Virus record (IMG/VR): IMGVR_UViG_3300010885_002447
Span: 1 to 36,657 of that record
Source: a virus
Reading direction: 5' to 3' (one strand)
Length of the DNA stretch: 36,657 bases
The notes beneath the pieces were generated by a model. That model ran no database searches and was not told the DNA's origin. It saw nothing but the letters and a program-made list of their open reading frames with translations. Positions within the stretch are counted from its first letter, which is position 1; each line of letters starts with the position of its first letter. Below, in pieces: positions 25,855 to 31,140 of the stretch. A program made the position numbers and the translations under genes.

Positions 25855-26612
25855 AGTCCTCTGCTCCTTATTGTTTCTGTTATCTTGTTAATAATTTCAA
25901 AGCGTTGTAGCCCTACTGTATGCAGTCCTAATTCATTAGCTTTAGCCATCATTAGCGTGTCATTAGTTCGCCACTCTTGGCTACTGGTTTTCTTTTCTTC
26001 TGTTATCCATTCAGCTTTAAAACCGCCCCATCCTCTTTCGCAACAAATAGCTAATACTTCTTCTAATGGCTTACCTGCTCGTTCTGCCTCTCTTGTGATG
26101 CCTCTAAGTGCAGTAAGCGTTACCGCCATCTTTTTAGTCTTGCGTAGAGTAAGAAAATCATTCCATACTGATTCACTTACTCCTATAGGTATAGCGACTT
26201 TAGGAGCAATCCTATTTGTTTTTATATGGGTAGTGGGTATTGGTTCTTGGTTATTGGTTAGCATTGGGGGTTCAATAGGGGGGCTATCGCTACCCTTTCT
26301 CTTTCCCCATCTAGCCTCTGCACCTTTCTTTCCACCATCAGCCATTGCATGATACTTAGCAATTTCTTGATCGCATCGTTTGTGAGTCCATGCTTTATCT
26401 TCTAAGACAAAAAACTCCTGCAATATATTATTTGCAAGATCGTGATCCACTATCCTGCATCGCCTAAATACCATGCCCCTAGAATCATCTAAAATAGGGC
26501 TCTCAGTATCGTAGTAGTAGTTGACTAGCCTGTGGTATATCGCCTCTTCTTCAAGGCTTAGATGGGCGGTATGTAAAGCCCAATCCTTAATGTTAAATTG
26601 ATAGTAGTGCAT
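25851..26612 (-). CDS. DUF1376 (YdaU-like) replication-associated protein
   Basis: A 253-residue protein. Residues 1 to about 105 form the DUF1376 domain: HYYQFNIKDWALHTAHLSLEEEAIYHRLVNYYY, RRCRIVDHDL and WTHKRCDQEIAKY. The linker is Pro/Thr-rich, and the C-terminal part (about 145-253) contains WNDFLTLRKTKKMAVT and LAICCERGWGGFKAEWI, a helical region seen in replication O-like proteins. DUF1376 proteins usually take the place of the replication initiator in small siphophages. A stem-loop with the ribosome binding site in its loop overlaps the start, and a promoter lies just upstream. Confidence 0.82.
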   Translation of the reverse strand: MHYYQFNIKDWALHTAHLSLEEEAIYHRLVNYYYDTESPILDDSRGMVFRRCRIVDHDLANNILQEFFVLEDKAWTHKRCDQEIAKYHAMADGGKKGAEARWGKRKGSDSPPIEPPMLTNNQEPIPTTHIKTNRIAPKVAIPIGVSESVWNDFLTLRKTKKMAVTLTALRGITREAERAGKPLEEVLAICCERGWGGFKAEWITEEKKTSSQEWRTNDTLMMAKANELGLHTVGLQRFEIINKITETIRSRGL

Positions 26613-26635
26613 AGACTCCTTTCGTAAAGTCTATG
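26610..26635 (-). promoter_or_regulatory. Hairpin presenting the ribosome binding site and enclosing the start codon of the DUF1376 gene
   Basis: Reading the minus strand, CATAGACT (26635-26628) and AGTCTATG (26617-26610) form an exact 8-base inverted repeat. The 10-base loop TTACGAAAGG contains the Shine-Dalgarno sequence, and the ATG lies in the 3' arm. It could control initiation or bind a regulator as DNA, because the expected transcription start falls within the 5' arm. Confidence 0.6.
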
Positions 26636-26636
26636 T

Positions 26637-26665
26637 ATGATAGCGGTATGTATTAGATACTGCAA
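26637..26665 (-). promoter_or_regulatory. Sigma70-like promoter for the leftward operon
   Basis: On the minus strand a TTGCAG -35 box (26665-26660) is followed after 17 bases by a TATCAT -10 box (26642-26637) and then ACATA. The 11-base string TATCATACATA occurs again at two plus-strand early promoters (27054 and 29246). It lies across the end of the RusA gene and drives the DUF1376 operon. Confidence 0.65.
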
Positions 26666-27024
26666 GTTCCGTAATACTCAGATAGCACCTTTATTTTAAT
26701 TTCGGCTTTGCCACCTTTAACTACTGGTCCACGATTTATAAGTAATACATCTATTTGGGAATCATCTACAAAAGCATTAGCTTGGACTAGGGCATCAAAT
26801 GTGCTTTTGACTACATTATCAATATCCCTTACCCGTTTATCAGGCGGATAAAGTGTAATACATATTTCTAGCCTATCAAGACCAAAATTTATTTTGTTGT
26901 GGCTCACCTCTTGAGCTACCTCAGTTTTAAACTGTTTTGCCTTGGGAGTGAGAAATCGCCTATGTCCTTTAAAGCCCCAATAAGTATTGACACTAGGCGG
27001 ATAGGGGATTGTAAGTATTTTCAT
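26653..27024 (-). CDS. rusA: RusA-family Holliday junction resolvase
   Basis: A 123-residue protein from the ATG at 27024 (MKILTIPYPPSVNTYWGFKG). The frame is open for 27 more codons upstream, but those overlap the divergent promoters. RusA hallmarks are the N-terminal 'PSVNtYW' strand, PPDKRVRDIDNVVKSTFDAL with Asp67, Asp69 and Lys73, and VDDSQIDVL with Asp87/Asp88. The enzyme resolves four-way junctions made during recombination and replication. No strong ribosome binding site is visible. It is the first gene of the leftward strand. Confidence 0.9.
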   Translation of the reverse strand: MKILTIPYPPSVNTYWGFKGHRRFLTPKAKQFKTEVAQEVSHNKINFGLDRLEICITLYPPDKRVRDIDNVVKSTFDALVQANAFVDDSQIDVLLINRGPVVKGGKAEIKIKVLSEYYGTCSI

Positions 27025-27031
27025 ATAGGAT

Positions 27032-27059
27032 TTGACAGTAGTATTATTTTCTGTATCAT
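27032..27059 (+). promoter_or_regulatory. Early rightward promoter
   Basis: Consensus TTGACA (27032-27037), a 16-base spacer and TATCAT (27054-27059) followed by ACATA. A weak stem TAGGC/GCCTA (27065-27069 with 27084-27088) falls at the expected transcript 5' end, then comes the extended ribosome binding site ACGAAAGGAAA (27092-27102) and the ATG at 27107. Confidence 0.75.
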
Positions 27060-27083
27060 ACATATAGGCAAGCAATAACGCAA
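27055..27083 (-). promoter_or_regulatory. Candidate leftward promoter for rusA, overlapping the rightward one
   Basis: On the minus strand TTGCGT (27083-27078), a 17-base spacer and TATGAT (27060-27055) predict a start near 27048, leaving a 24-base leader before the rusA ATG at 27024. The two -10 boxes occupy the same bases on opposite strands, so the promoters would compete face to face. Confidence 0.45.
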
Positions 27084-27106
27084 GCCTAAATACGAAAGGA
27101 AACAAA

Positions 27107-27409
27107 ATGTCTAAGTATGATAGTTGGTTAGAATCAGGTGCTCATGAAAACGAAGATGAGCAAGAACAATTAGATGTAAGAGTAGCTGAATTGCTAAAGG
27201 GTGAATATTACCCATACTCGGCAGACAATATTCAAGAAGCATTAAGTGAGCATTGTCTAGAAAAATCTATGGATACTATTATTACTGCTTGCGAAAACAA
27301 TGACAAAGCAACAATAGGATTGTTAGTTAAATCTTCCATATATACATACTGGGAAATCATGGCTAACAATCGGGCATCAAACGAATACAACCAAGGTTTA
27401 CTTGATTAA
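27107..27409 (+). CDS. Small acidic early protein, unknown
   Basis: A 100-residue acidic protein, the first gene of the rightward early operon, with a strong extended ribosome binding site. The start is MSKYDSWLESGAHENEDEQE, followed by helices (ADNIQEALSEHCLEKSMDTI). No family recognised. Being first behind a consensus promoter, it may be among the earliest proteins made, for which host take-over or anti-host roles are common, but nothing in the sequence proves that. Confidence 0.7.
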   Translation: MSKYDSWLESGAHENEDEQEQLDVRVAELLKGEYYPYSADNIQEALSEHCLEKSMDTIITACENNDKATIGLLVKSSIYTYWEIMANNRASNEYNQGLLD

Positions 27410-27423
27410 CACGAAAGGCAAAT

Positions 27424-28002
27424 ATGAAAACCTCAGATAGCATTAAAAGTATTGCACCTGCTTTATTACAAGCACAAAAGTCTATTACCTTTGCAGGTAA
27501 GAACGCTAGGAATCCGCATTTTAAAAACACCTATGCAGATTTGTCTGCCGTAATAGATGCCCTAAAGCCTGCACTTAACAATGTAGGAATTGTATTTATG
27601 CAAACACCTAGTCCTAGTGATGCAGGAACACTAGCTTTGACTACAAGGCTAATTCATGCAGAATCAGGTGAGTTTATGGAAGACACAGGCATCTGCCCTT
27701 TACCAAAATCTGATCCGCAGGGGTATGGTTCGGCTATGACTTATATGCGTAGGTATTCCCTCGCCAGTATTTGCGGTCTATATCAAGACGATGACGATGG
27801 CGAGGGTGCTAGACCTGCACCAATAAATCAGCAAGCATTAGAAAAAGCAATTACAGATATATATGCTTGTAGCGATCTAAGTAAATTAAAAGTATTATGG
27901 GAACAAGCAATTGTGTTTTGTGGTGCAGACTACACATCTAAAAAACGAGTTAATGAAGTAGTCCGCAAACGCAAAGAAGAACTTGATTCTGTGGAGGCAT
28001 GA
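27424..28002 (+). CDS. erf: ERF-family single-strand annealing protein
   Basis: A 192-residue recombinase. The ERF signature is clear: FAGKNARNPHFKNTYADLSAVIDALKPALNNVGI, LALTTRLIHAESGEFMED, and PQGYGSAMTYMRRYSLASICGL followed by the acidic DDDDGEGARP. The C-terminal region is helical and basic. It anneals single strands and works with the exonuclease encoded downstream. The ribosome binding site is ACGAAAGGC. It ends in a TGATG overlap with a 22-codon frame. Confidence 0.93.
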   Translation: MKTSDSIKSIAPALLQAQKSITFAGKNARNPHFKNTYADLSAVIDALKPALNNVGIVFMQTPSPSDAGTLALTTRLIHAESGEFMEDTGICPLPKSDPQGYGSAMTYMRRYSLASICGLYQDDDDGEGARPAPINQQALEKAITDIYACSDLSKLKVLWEQAIVFCGADYTSKKRVNEVVRKRKEELDSVEA

Positions 28003-28070
28003 TGGAAGTCATTAAATCAGAGTTTTGGCATATATTACAAAAGCACATTCAGTTAAGGAAAACTAAATGA
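28002..28070 (+). CDS. 22-residue frame between ERF and YqaJ genes
   Basis: A tiny frame, MEVIKSEFWHILQKHIQLRK plus TK, linked at both ends: its ATG overlaps the ERF stop (TGATG) with GGAGG upstream, and its stop overlaps the exonuclease start (ATGA). The product could be one amphipathic basic helix. It could be a real micropeptide or exist to couple translation of the exonuclease to ERF. Confidence 0.4.
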   Translation: MEVIKSEFWHILQKHIQLRKTK

Positions 28071-28759
28071 CTACATTTACAACAGAAGATAGGGTAAATT
28101 CAGAGCCAATTCCGTTTGCAGGCATTGTTAATTTAGAGCCTGCACCACAAGGAACGCTTGAGTGGAAATTAGAAAAGCTTGGTTATGTGTCCGCAGGTAG
28201 CGTATCGGATATTTTGGCAACCACCAAAAGTGGCGAATCTAAAATGCGAGATAACTATAAGTGGCGAATAATTACAGAACGCATTACTGGGCAAGTGCAA
28301 GAAAGCTATGTCAATGATGCAATGATTTGGGGTATTGAAACCGAAGAACAGGCACGAATTGCTTATGAAATTACTTATGGTGTCAAAGTAACGCAAACAG
28401 GCTTTCTTAAACATCCGACAATGCAATGGGTTGGTGCTAGTCCTGATGGGTTAGTAGGCGATGCAGGGGGCATAGAAATTAAATGTCCTAATACTACTAC
28501 TCATTTACAAACATTAAAGGCTAAGAAAGCACCAAGCAAGTACATACCTCAAATGCAGATGGGTATGTGGGTTACTGGTCGTGATTGGTGGGATTTTATA
28601 AGTTATGACCCAAGACTTCCACAAACTATGCAATTCTTTTGTGTTCGTGTTAATCGTGATGAGGAATACATAGACAATATGGAATCACAAATAATTAAAT
28701 TTTTAATTGAAGTAGAGAAAGAAATCCAAGACCTAACAGGGGGGAAACATGGCAATTAA
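28067..28759 (+). CDS. YqaJ-family (lambda Exo-like) exonuclease
   Basis: A 230-residue nuclease of the PD-(D/E)XK fold. Active-site features are AMIWGIETEEQARIAYE (Glu91 region), VGASPDGLVGD (Asp127) and GIEIKCPNTTTH (Glu137, Lys139), followed by YIPQMQMGMWVTGRDWWDF, the typical 'y..Q...gl.vtg..w.dfv' helix. It digests 5' ends to give single strands for the ERF annealase. The start is coupled to the preceding micro-frame and has AAGG upstream. It overlaps the next gene by 11 bases. Confidence 0.92.
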   Translation: MTTFTTEDRVNSEPIPFAGIVNLEPAPQGTLEWKLEKLGYVSAGSVSDILATTKSGESKMRDNYKWRIITERITGQVQESYVNDAMIWGIETEEQARIAYEITYGVKVTQTGFLKHPTMQWVGASPDGLVGDAGGIEIKCPNTTTHLQTLKAKKAPSKYIPQMQMGMWVTGRDWWDFISYDPRLPQTMQFFCVRVNRDEEYIDNMESQIIKFLIEVEKEIQDLTGGKHGN

Positions 28760-29033
28760 GTATGATGTAATAGCAAAAAACGGAACATACAAGACTCATG
28801 ATGGAGTTGAAAAAACTCGATGGTTAAAAATGGGTGCTTGTTTTGAAACCAGTAATGGGCTATCAGTTAAGATTGACTCAATGCCTATTAATTGGGATGG
28901 TTGGATGACTTTGGCACAACCAAAGGAAAAAAGTAACTTCCATGAGGCAGGTGCATCCGACTATGTTGCAAGGTCAGCTAAGAGTTATGCTGATAAGACT
29001 TTAGACACAATTGAATCAGACACACCTTTCTAA
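28749..29033 (+). CDS. SSB-like protein
   Basis: A 94-residue protein directly after the annealase-exonuclease pair. The N-terminal two thirds is beta-rich (KYDVIAKNGTYKTHDGVEKT, LKMGACFETSNGLSVKID), compatible with an OB fold. The C-terminus ends TIESDTPF, which resembles the acidic -DDDIPF tip of bacterial SSB that recruits partner proteins. Together these suggest a short single-strand DNA binding protein of the recombination module. The ribosome binding site is a GGGGGG run. Family not certain. Confidence 0.6.
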   Translation: MAIKYDVIAKNGTYKTHDGVEKTRWLKMGACFETSNGLSVKIDSMPINWDGWMTLAQPKEKSNFHEAGASDYVARSAKSYADKTLDTIESDTPF

Positions 29034-29042
29034 GTAAAATTT

Positions 29043-29106
29043 GGGGCTAGTAGGCAGGTGCTACATCACCTAATAATCTGTAATCCTTTCGTGGTCTATT
29101 AGCCCC
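29043..29106 (+). ncRNA. Candidate structured RNA downstream of the recombination genes
   Basis: An 11-base-pair stem (29043-29053 with 29096-29106; GGGGCTAGTAG against CTATTAGCCCC, with one G-U pair) encloses an inner hairpin AGGTG/CACCT (29056-29060 with 29067-29071, loop CTACAT) and a 24-base single-stranded arm containing CCTTTCGTGG. No T-run follows. The fold is too elaborate for a plain terminator and matches no RNA I recognise. Confidence 0.45.
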
Positions 29107-29130
29107 ATTCCTACCCAAAAACCCTCTCTT

Positions 29131-29168
29131 AGCCCCTATTTCTAGGGGTTTGTGGCAAAAATACCACA
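29131..29168 (+). terminator. Tandem hairpins, possible terminator
   Basis: The stem CCCCTA/TAGGGG (29133-29138 with 29143-29148, loop TTTC), extended by two outer pairs, is followed by TTTGTGG, and then by a second small stem TGTGG/CCACA (29151-29155 with 29164-29168). The T-run is short, so termination efficiency is doubtful. The remaining 266-base gap holds the structured RNA upstream and the next promoter downstream. Confidence 0.45.
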
Positions 29169-29223
29169 CTTTACCCTTCGTAAGTCATTGATTTTTAAGA
29201 CAAAAATATATTTGTTATGGATA

Positions 29224-29278
29224 TTGCATAAGTATTATATTCAGGTATCATACATATATCGGGGCTACACAATGCCCC
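29224..29278 (+). promoter_or_regulatory. Promoter and 5' stem-loop of the amidoligase operon
   Basis: TTGCAT (29224-29229), 16 bases, TATCAT (29246-29251) followed by ACATATA. A hairpin GGGGC/GCCCC (29261-29265 with 29274-29278) sits at or just after the expected start of the RNA, followed by ACGAAAGGAAA (29284-29294) and the ATG. Same organisation as the promoter at 27032. Confidence 0.7.
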
Positions 29279-29299
29279 TAAACACGAAAGGAAAGCAAA

Positions 29300-30112
29300 A
29301 TGATGAACGGCAAATTCGGAGTGGAGTTAGAGTGTTTCAATGTAGAGCGATCAGTAGTAGTTGGTGCTTTAAATATGGCAGGTTTTCGTGCAACACAATC
29401 AGAATACAGAGGCGACAATTATTCAGTATGGCAAATTAAACAAGATGGCTCAATTCAAGGTCGCAATGCTTTTGAAGTAGTTAGCCCAATTCTGCAAGGT
29501 GAAGATGGCATTCAAGAAGTTCGCAAAGTTTGCGAGATCCTGACTGCCCTCGGTGCAGAAGTTAATACATCAACAGGATTCCATGTTCATCACGATGCAA
29601 GCAATTGGGGTGTCAAAGAGTTCCGCAACTTAATGAAACGCTTTGTAAAATTTGAATCAGGCATGGATGCTATCCAACCTGCAAGCCGTAGAAATAGCAA
29701 CAATCGTTATATTGGTAGCTTATATTCGGGCTACTCAAATACAGACATCAACCGCCAAAAGCAATTATTCGGTGCGATTGACGAGTGCCGTTCAGTTCGC
29801 CAACTAGCACAGTTATTCGGATCACGCTACTACAAGCTCAATATGCAATGTTTCTTCAGAACTAATACTGTTGAGTTTCGCCATCATAGTGGCACAGTAG
29901 ATGCAGTCAAAGTAGAGAACTACATACGCTTGACATACGCAATGGTTCAAGATGCTCAAGATCATACCGCAGTCAAAGCATTTTCCGAGCAGTTTACTGC
30001 TAAGGAAGCTTTAGATACGATGTTAGCAGGTCTAGTTCGCAGAGCAAGACTTACTCAAGATGTAGCTAAGTTCTACAAAGCCCGATCAGTTCAATTACAA
30101 GGAGTTCAATAA
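29300..30112 (+). CDS. Amidoligase (COOH-NH2 ligase, Amidoligase_2 family)
   Basis: A 270-residue glutamine synthetase-like ligase. Conserved elements appear in order: GVELE (residues 7-11), VWQIKQDGSI (43-52), FEVVSPIL (58-65), GFHVHHDAS (93-101) and NTVEFRHHSGT (189-199), which supply the ATP-metal site of the family. These ligases join a free amino group to a carboxylate, making amide or isopeptide bonds on peptides, proteins or metabolites. It starts an operon with three small genes and a gamma-glutamylcyclotransferase-like gene, the partner known for related ligases. The substrate in this phage is unknown. A second ATG three bases later is possible. Confidence 0.88.
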   Translation: MMNGKFGVELECFNVERSVVVGALNMAGFRATQSEYRGDNYSVWQIKQDGSIQGRNAFEVVSPILQGEDGIQEVRKVCEILTALGAEVNTSTGFHVHHDASNWGVKEFRNLMKRFVKFESGMDAIQPASRRNSNNRYIGSLYSGYSNTDINRQKQLFGAIDECRSVRQLAQLFGSRYYKLNMQCFFRTNTVEFRHHSGTVDAVKVENYIRLTYAMVQDAQDHTAVKAFSEQFTAKEALDTMLAGLVRRARLTQDVAKFYKARSVQLQGVQ

Positions 30113-30354
30113 TGGCGAAGTATATGTACATATTCCAAGGGGGCGGGTATGTAACCGCCTCTACATCGGAAGAATTTGTAACCAATATGCGTAACAGTAG
30201 CAGATCATCCGAGGCTAGCTTACACGAGTATATGGTAGCCGTATCGGATAGATGTATGGTAGATAGTCGCAAGTATGTCCGTACTACAAGCTATGACGAC
30301 TTCCTGCAAGACCTGATTACCTTTGAATATGTAGTACAAATAAATACCAATTAA
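30112..30354 (+). CDS. Small protein coupled to the amidoligase, unknown
   Basis: An 80-residue protein whose ATG overlaps the amidoligase stop (TAATG). It begins MAKYMYIFQGGGYVTASTSE and ends FEYVVQINTN, with a Ser/Arg-rich middle. No family recognised. Because it is co-translated with the ligase it is a candidate substrate or partner of the modification, but this is only an inference from position. Confidence 0.6.
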   Translation: MAKYMYIFQGGGYVTASTSEEFVTNMRNSSRSSEASLHEYMVAVSDRCMVDSRKYVRTTSYDDFLQDLITFEYVVQINTN

Positions 30355-30365
30355 TGTAATACTTA

Positions 30366-30374
30366 TGTTATAAT
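30366..30374 (+). promoter_or_regulatory. Extended -10 promoter
   Basis: TGT TATAAT (30366-30374) is a perfect TGn-TATAAT extended -10 element in the short gap after the 80-residue gene; no good -35 is visible. ACGAAAGGAAA (30387-30397) and the ATG at 30402 follow. It would give separate transcription of the 53-residue gene and the cyclotransferase. Confidence 0.55.
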
Positions 30375-30401
30375 ACTTATACACACACGAAAGGAAACAT
30401 C

Positions 30402-30563
30402 ATGGAATTAGACCTAGTAACTGCAAACAAACAAATGACCGAAATTCTTGAATTGTTTAAAAATTCAAATACAGGCGATTTTGTAATGCATGAACAATTT
30501 TACAGAGGTATGACTGACAAAGCTTTGCAAATTGTAGAACTATATAAAAGGAAAGGACAATAA
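30402..30563 (+). CDS. 53-residue helical protein, unknown
   Basis: A small protein with a strong extended ribosome binding site and its own promoter candidate. The sequence MELDLVTANKQMTEILELFK, then DFVMHEQFYRGMTDKALQIV, predicts two helices. It ends in a TAATG overlap with the cyclotransferase, so the two are co-translated. It could be a substrate carrier or regulator for the cassette; no family recognised. Confidence 0.65.
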   Translation: MELDLVTANKQMTEILELFKNSNTGDFVMHEQFYRGMTDKALQIVELYKRKGQ

Positions 30564-31009
30564 TGTATTACGCATCATACGGCAGTAACCTTAACCACGA
30601 GCAGATGTCTAGGCGATGCCCAAAAGCTAAGTTTATTGGCATAGGGCAACTACTAAACTACAGGCTTGTTTTTAGAGGTGTAGCAGACATTGAATTTAGC
30701 AAGGGTAGCGTAGTACCCATCGGCTTGTGGAAGATCACTAAGGAGTGCTTACAAGCCTTAGATATGTATGAGGGCTATCCCCATCATTACGGCAGAGGTA
30801 TTACAGAAATCAAGATGAAGCATAAATATAAGAAAGCATTTATATATTTTATGAACTATGACGGATATTCTGCCCCTACTAAAAGCTACTATGATGCAAT
30901 CCACCAAGGGTATCTAGACTGCAAACTAAATACCTTATTTTTGGAAGAAGCATGGAAATTTACTAGAGATAATCTTGACGAAAGGAAATGTGATGAAGCT
31001 CTTTTTTGA
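30563..31009 (+). CDS. Gamma-glutamylcyclotransferase (AIG2-like)
   Basis: A 148-residue protein. The family's substrate loop YASYGSNL is at residues 3-10, and the catalytic glutamate is probably Glu70 in ALDMYEGYPHHYGR (compare 'LD..EG....Y.R'). These enzymes release gamma-glutamyl or related groups as cyclic 5-oxoproline. In the butirosin pathway an amidoligase (BtrJ) adds gamma-glutamate to a carrier and a cyclotransferase (BtrG) removes it, and the same pairing is encoded here within one kilobase. It overlaps the next gene by 17 bases. Confidence 0.88.
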   Translation: MYYASYGSNLNHEQMSRRCPKAKFIGIGQLLNYRLVFRGVADIEFSKGSVVPIGLWKITKECLQALDMYEGYPHHYGRGITEIKMKHKYKKAFIYFMNYDGYSAPTKSYYDAIHQGYLDCKLNTLFLEEAWKFTRDNLDERKCDEALF

Positions 31010-31127
31010 TGAAACCAAAATCCCTAAGTGGGCAGAATGGTTAGCAGTAGTTGTAGCAGGTGTGTTGTTTGGATTAGCAGTAGGTTTAATTATGTTGGGC
31101 TATAACCTAGCCGACTGGATAAGATAA
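30993..31127 (+). CDS. 44-residue membrane protein
   Basis: A small frame overlapping the cyclotransferase end, with GACGAAAGGAAA eight bases upstream of its ATG. The start MKLFFDETKIPKWAEW is polar, and residues 16-36 (WLAVVVAGVLFGLAVGLIML) form one membrane span. No family recognised. The strong ribosome binding site argues that it is expressed. Confidence 0.6.
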   Translation: MKLFFDETKIPKWAEWLAVVVAGVLFGLAVGLIMLGYNLADWIR

Positions 31128-31140
31128 GAAAGGAAATATT

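Noticed and set aside
25885-26352. A 155-residue plus-strand frame opposite the DUF1376 gene
   Set aside because: Antisense to a recognisable protein; the hydrophobic composition follows from the complementary codons.
27025-27105. Upstream extension of rusA to 27105
   Set aside because: The extra residues have no RusA similarity, no ribosome site, and cover two face-to-face promoters.
29043-29107. tRNA-like element (7-bp GGGGCTA/TAGCCCC outer stem with an A behind it)
   Set aside because: Too short at about 65 bases, no anticodon arm or T-loop consensus, and the pairing runs on to 11 base pairs.
29152-29439. A 95-residue plus-strand frame starting in the non-coding region
   Set aside because: It runs across hairpin and promoter sequence and into the amidoligase in another frame; no ribosome site.
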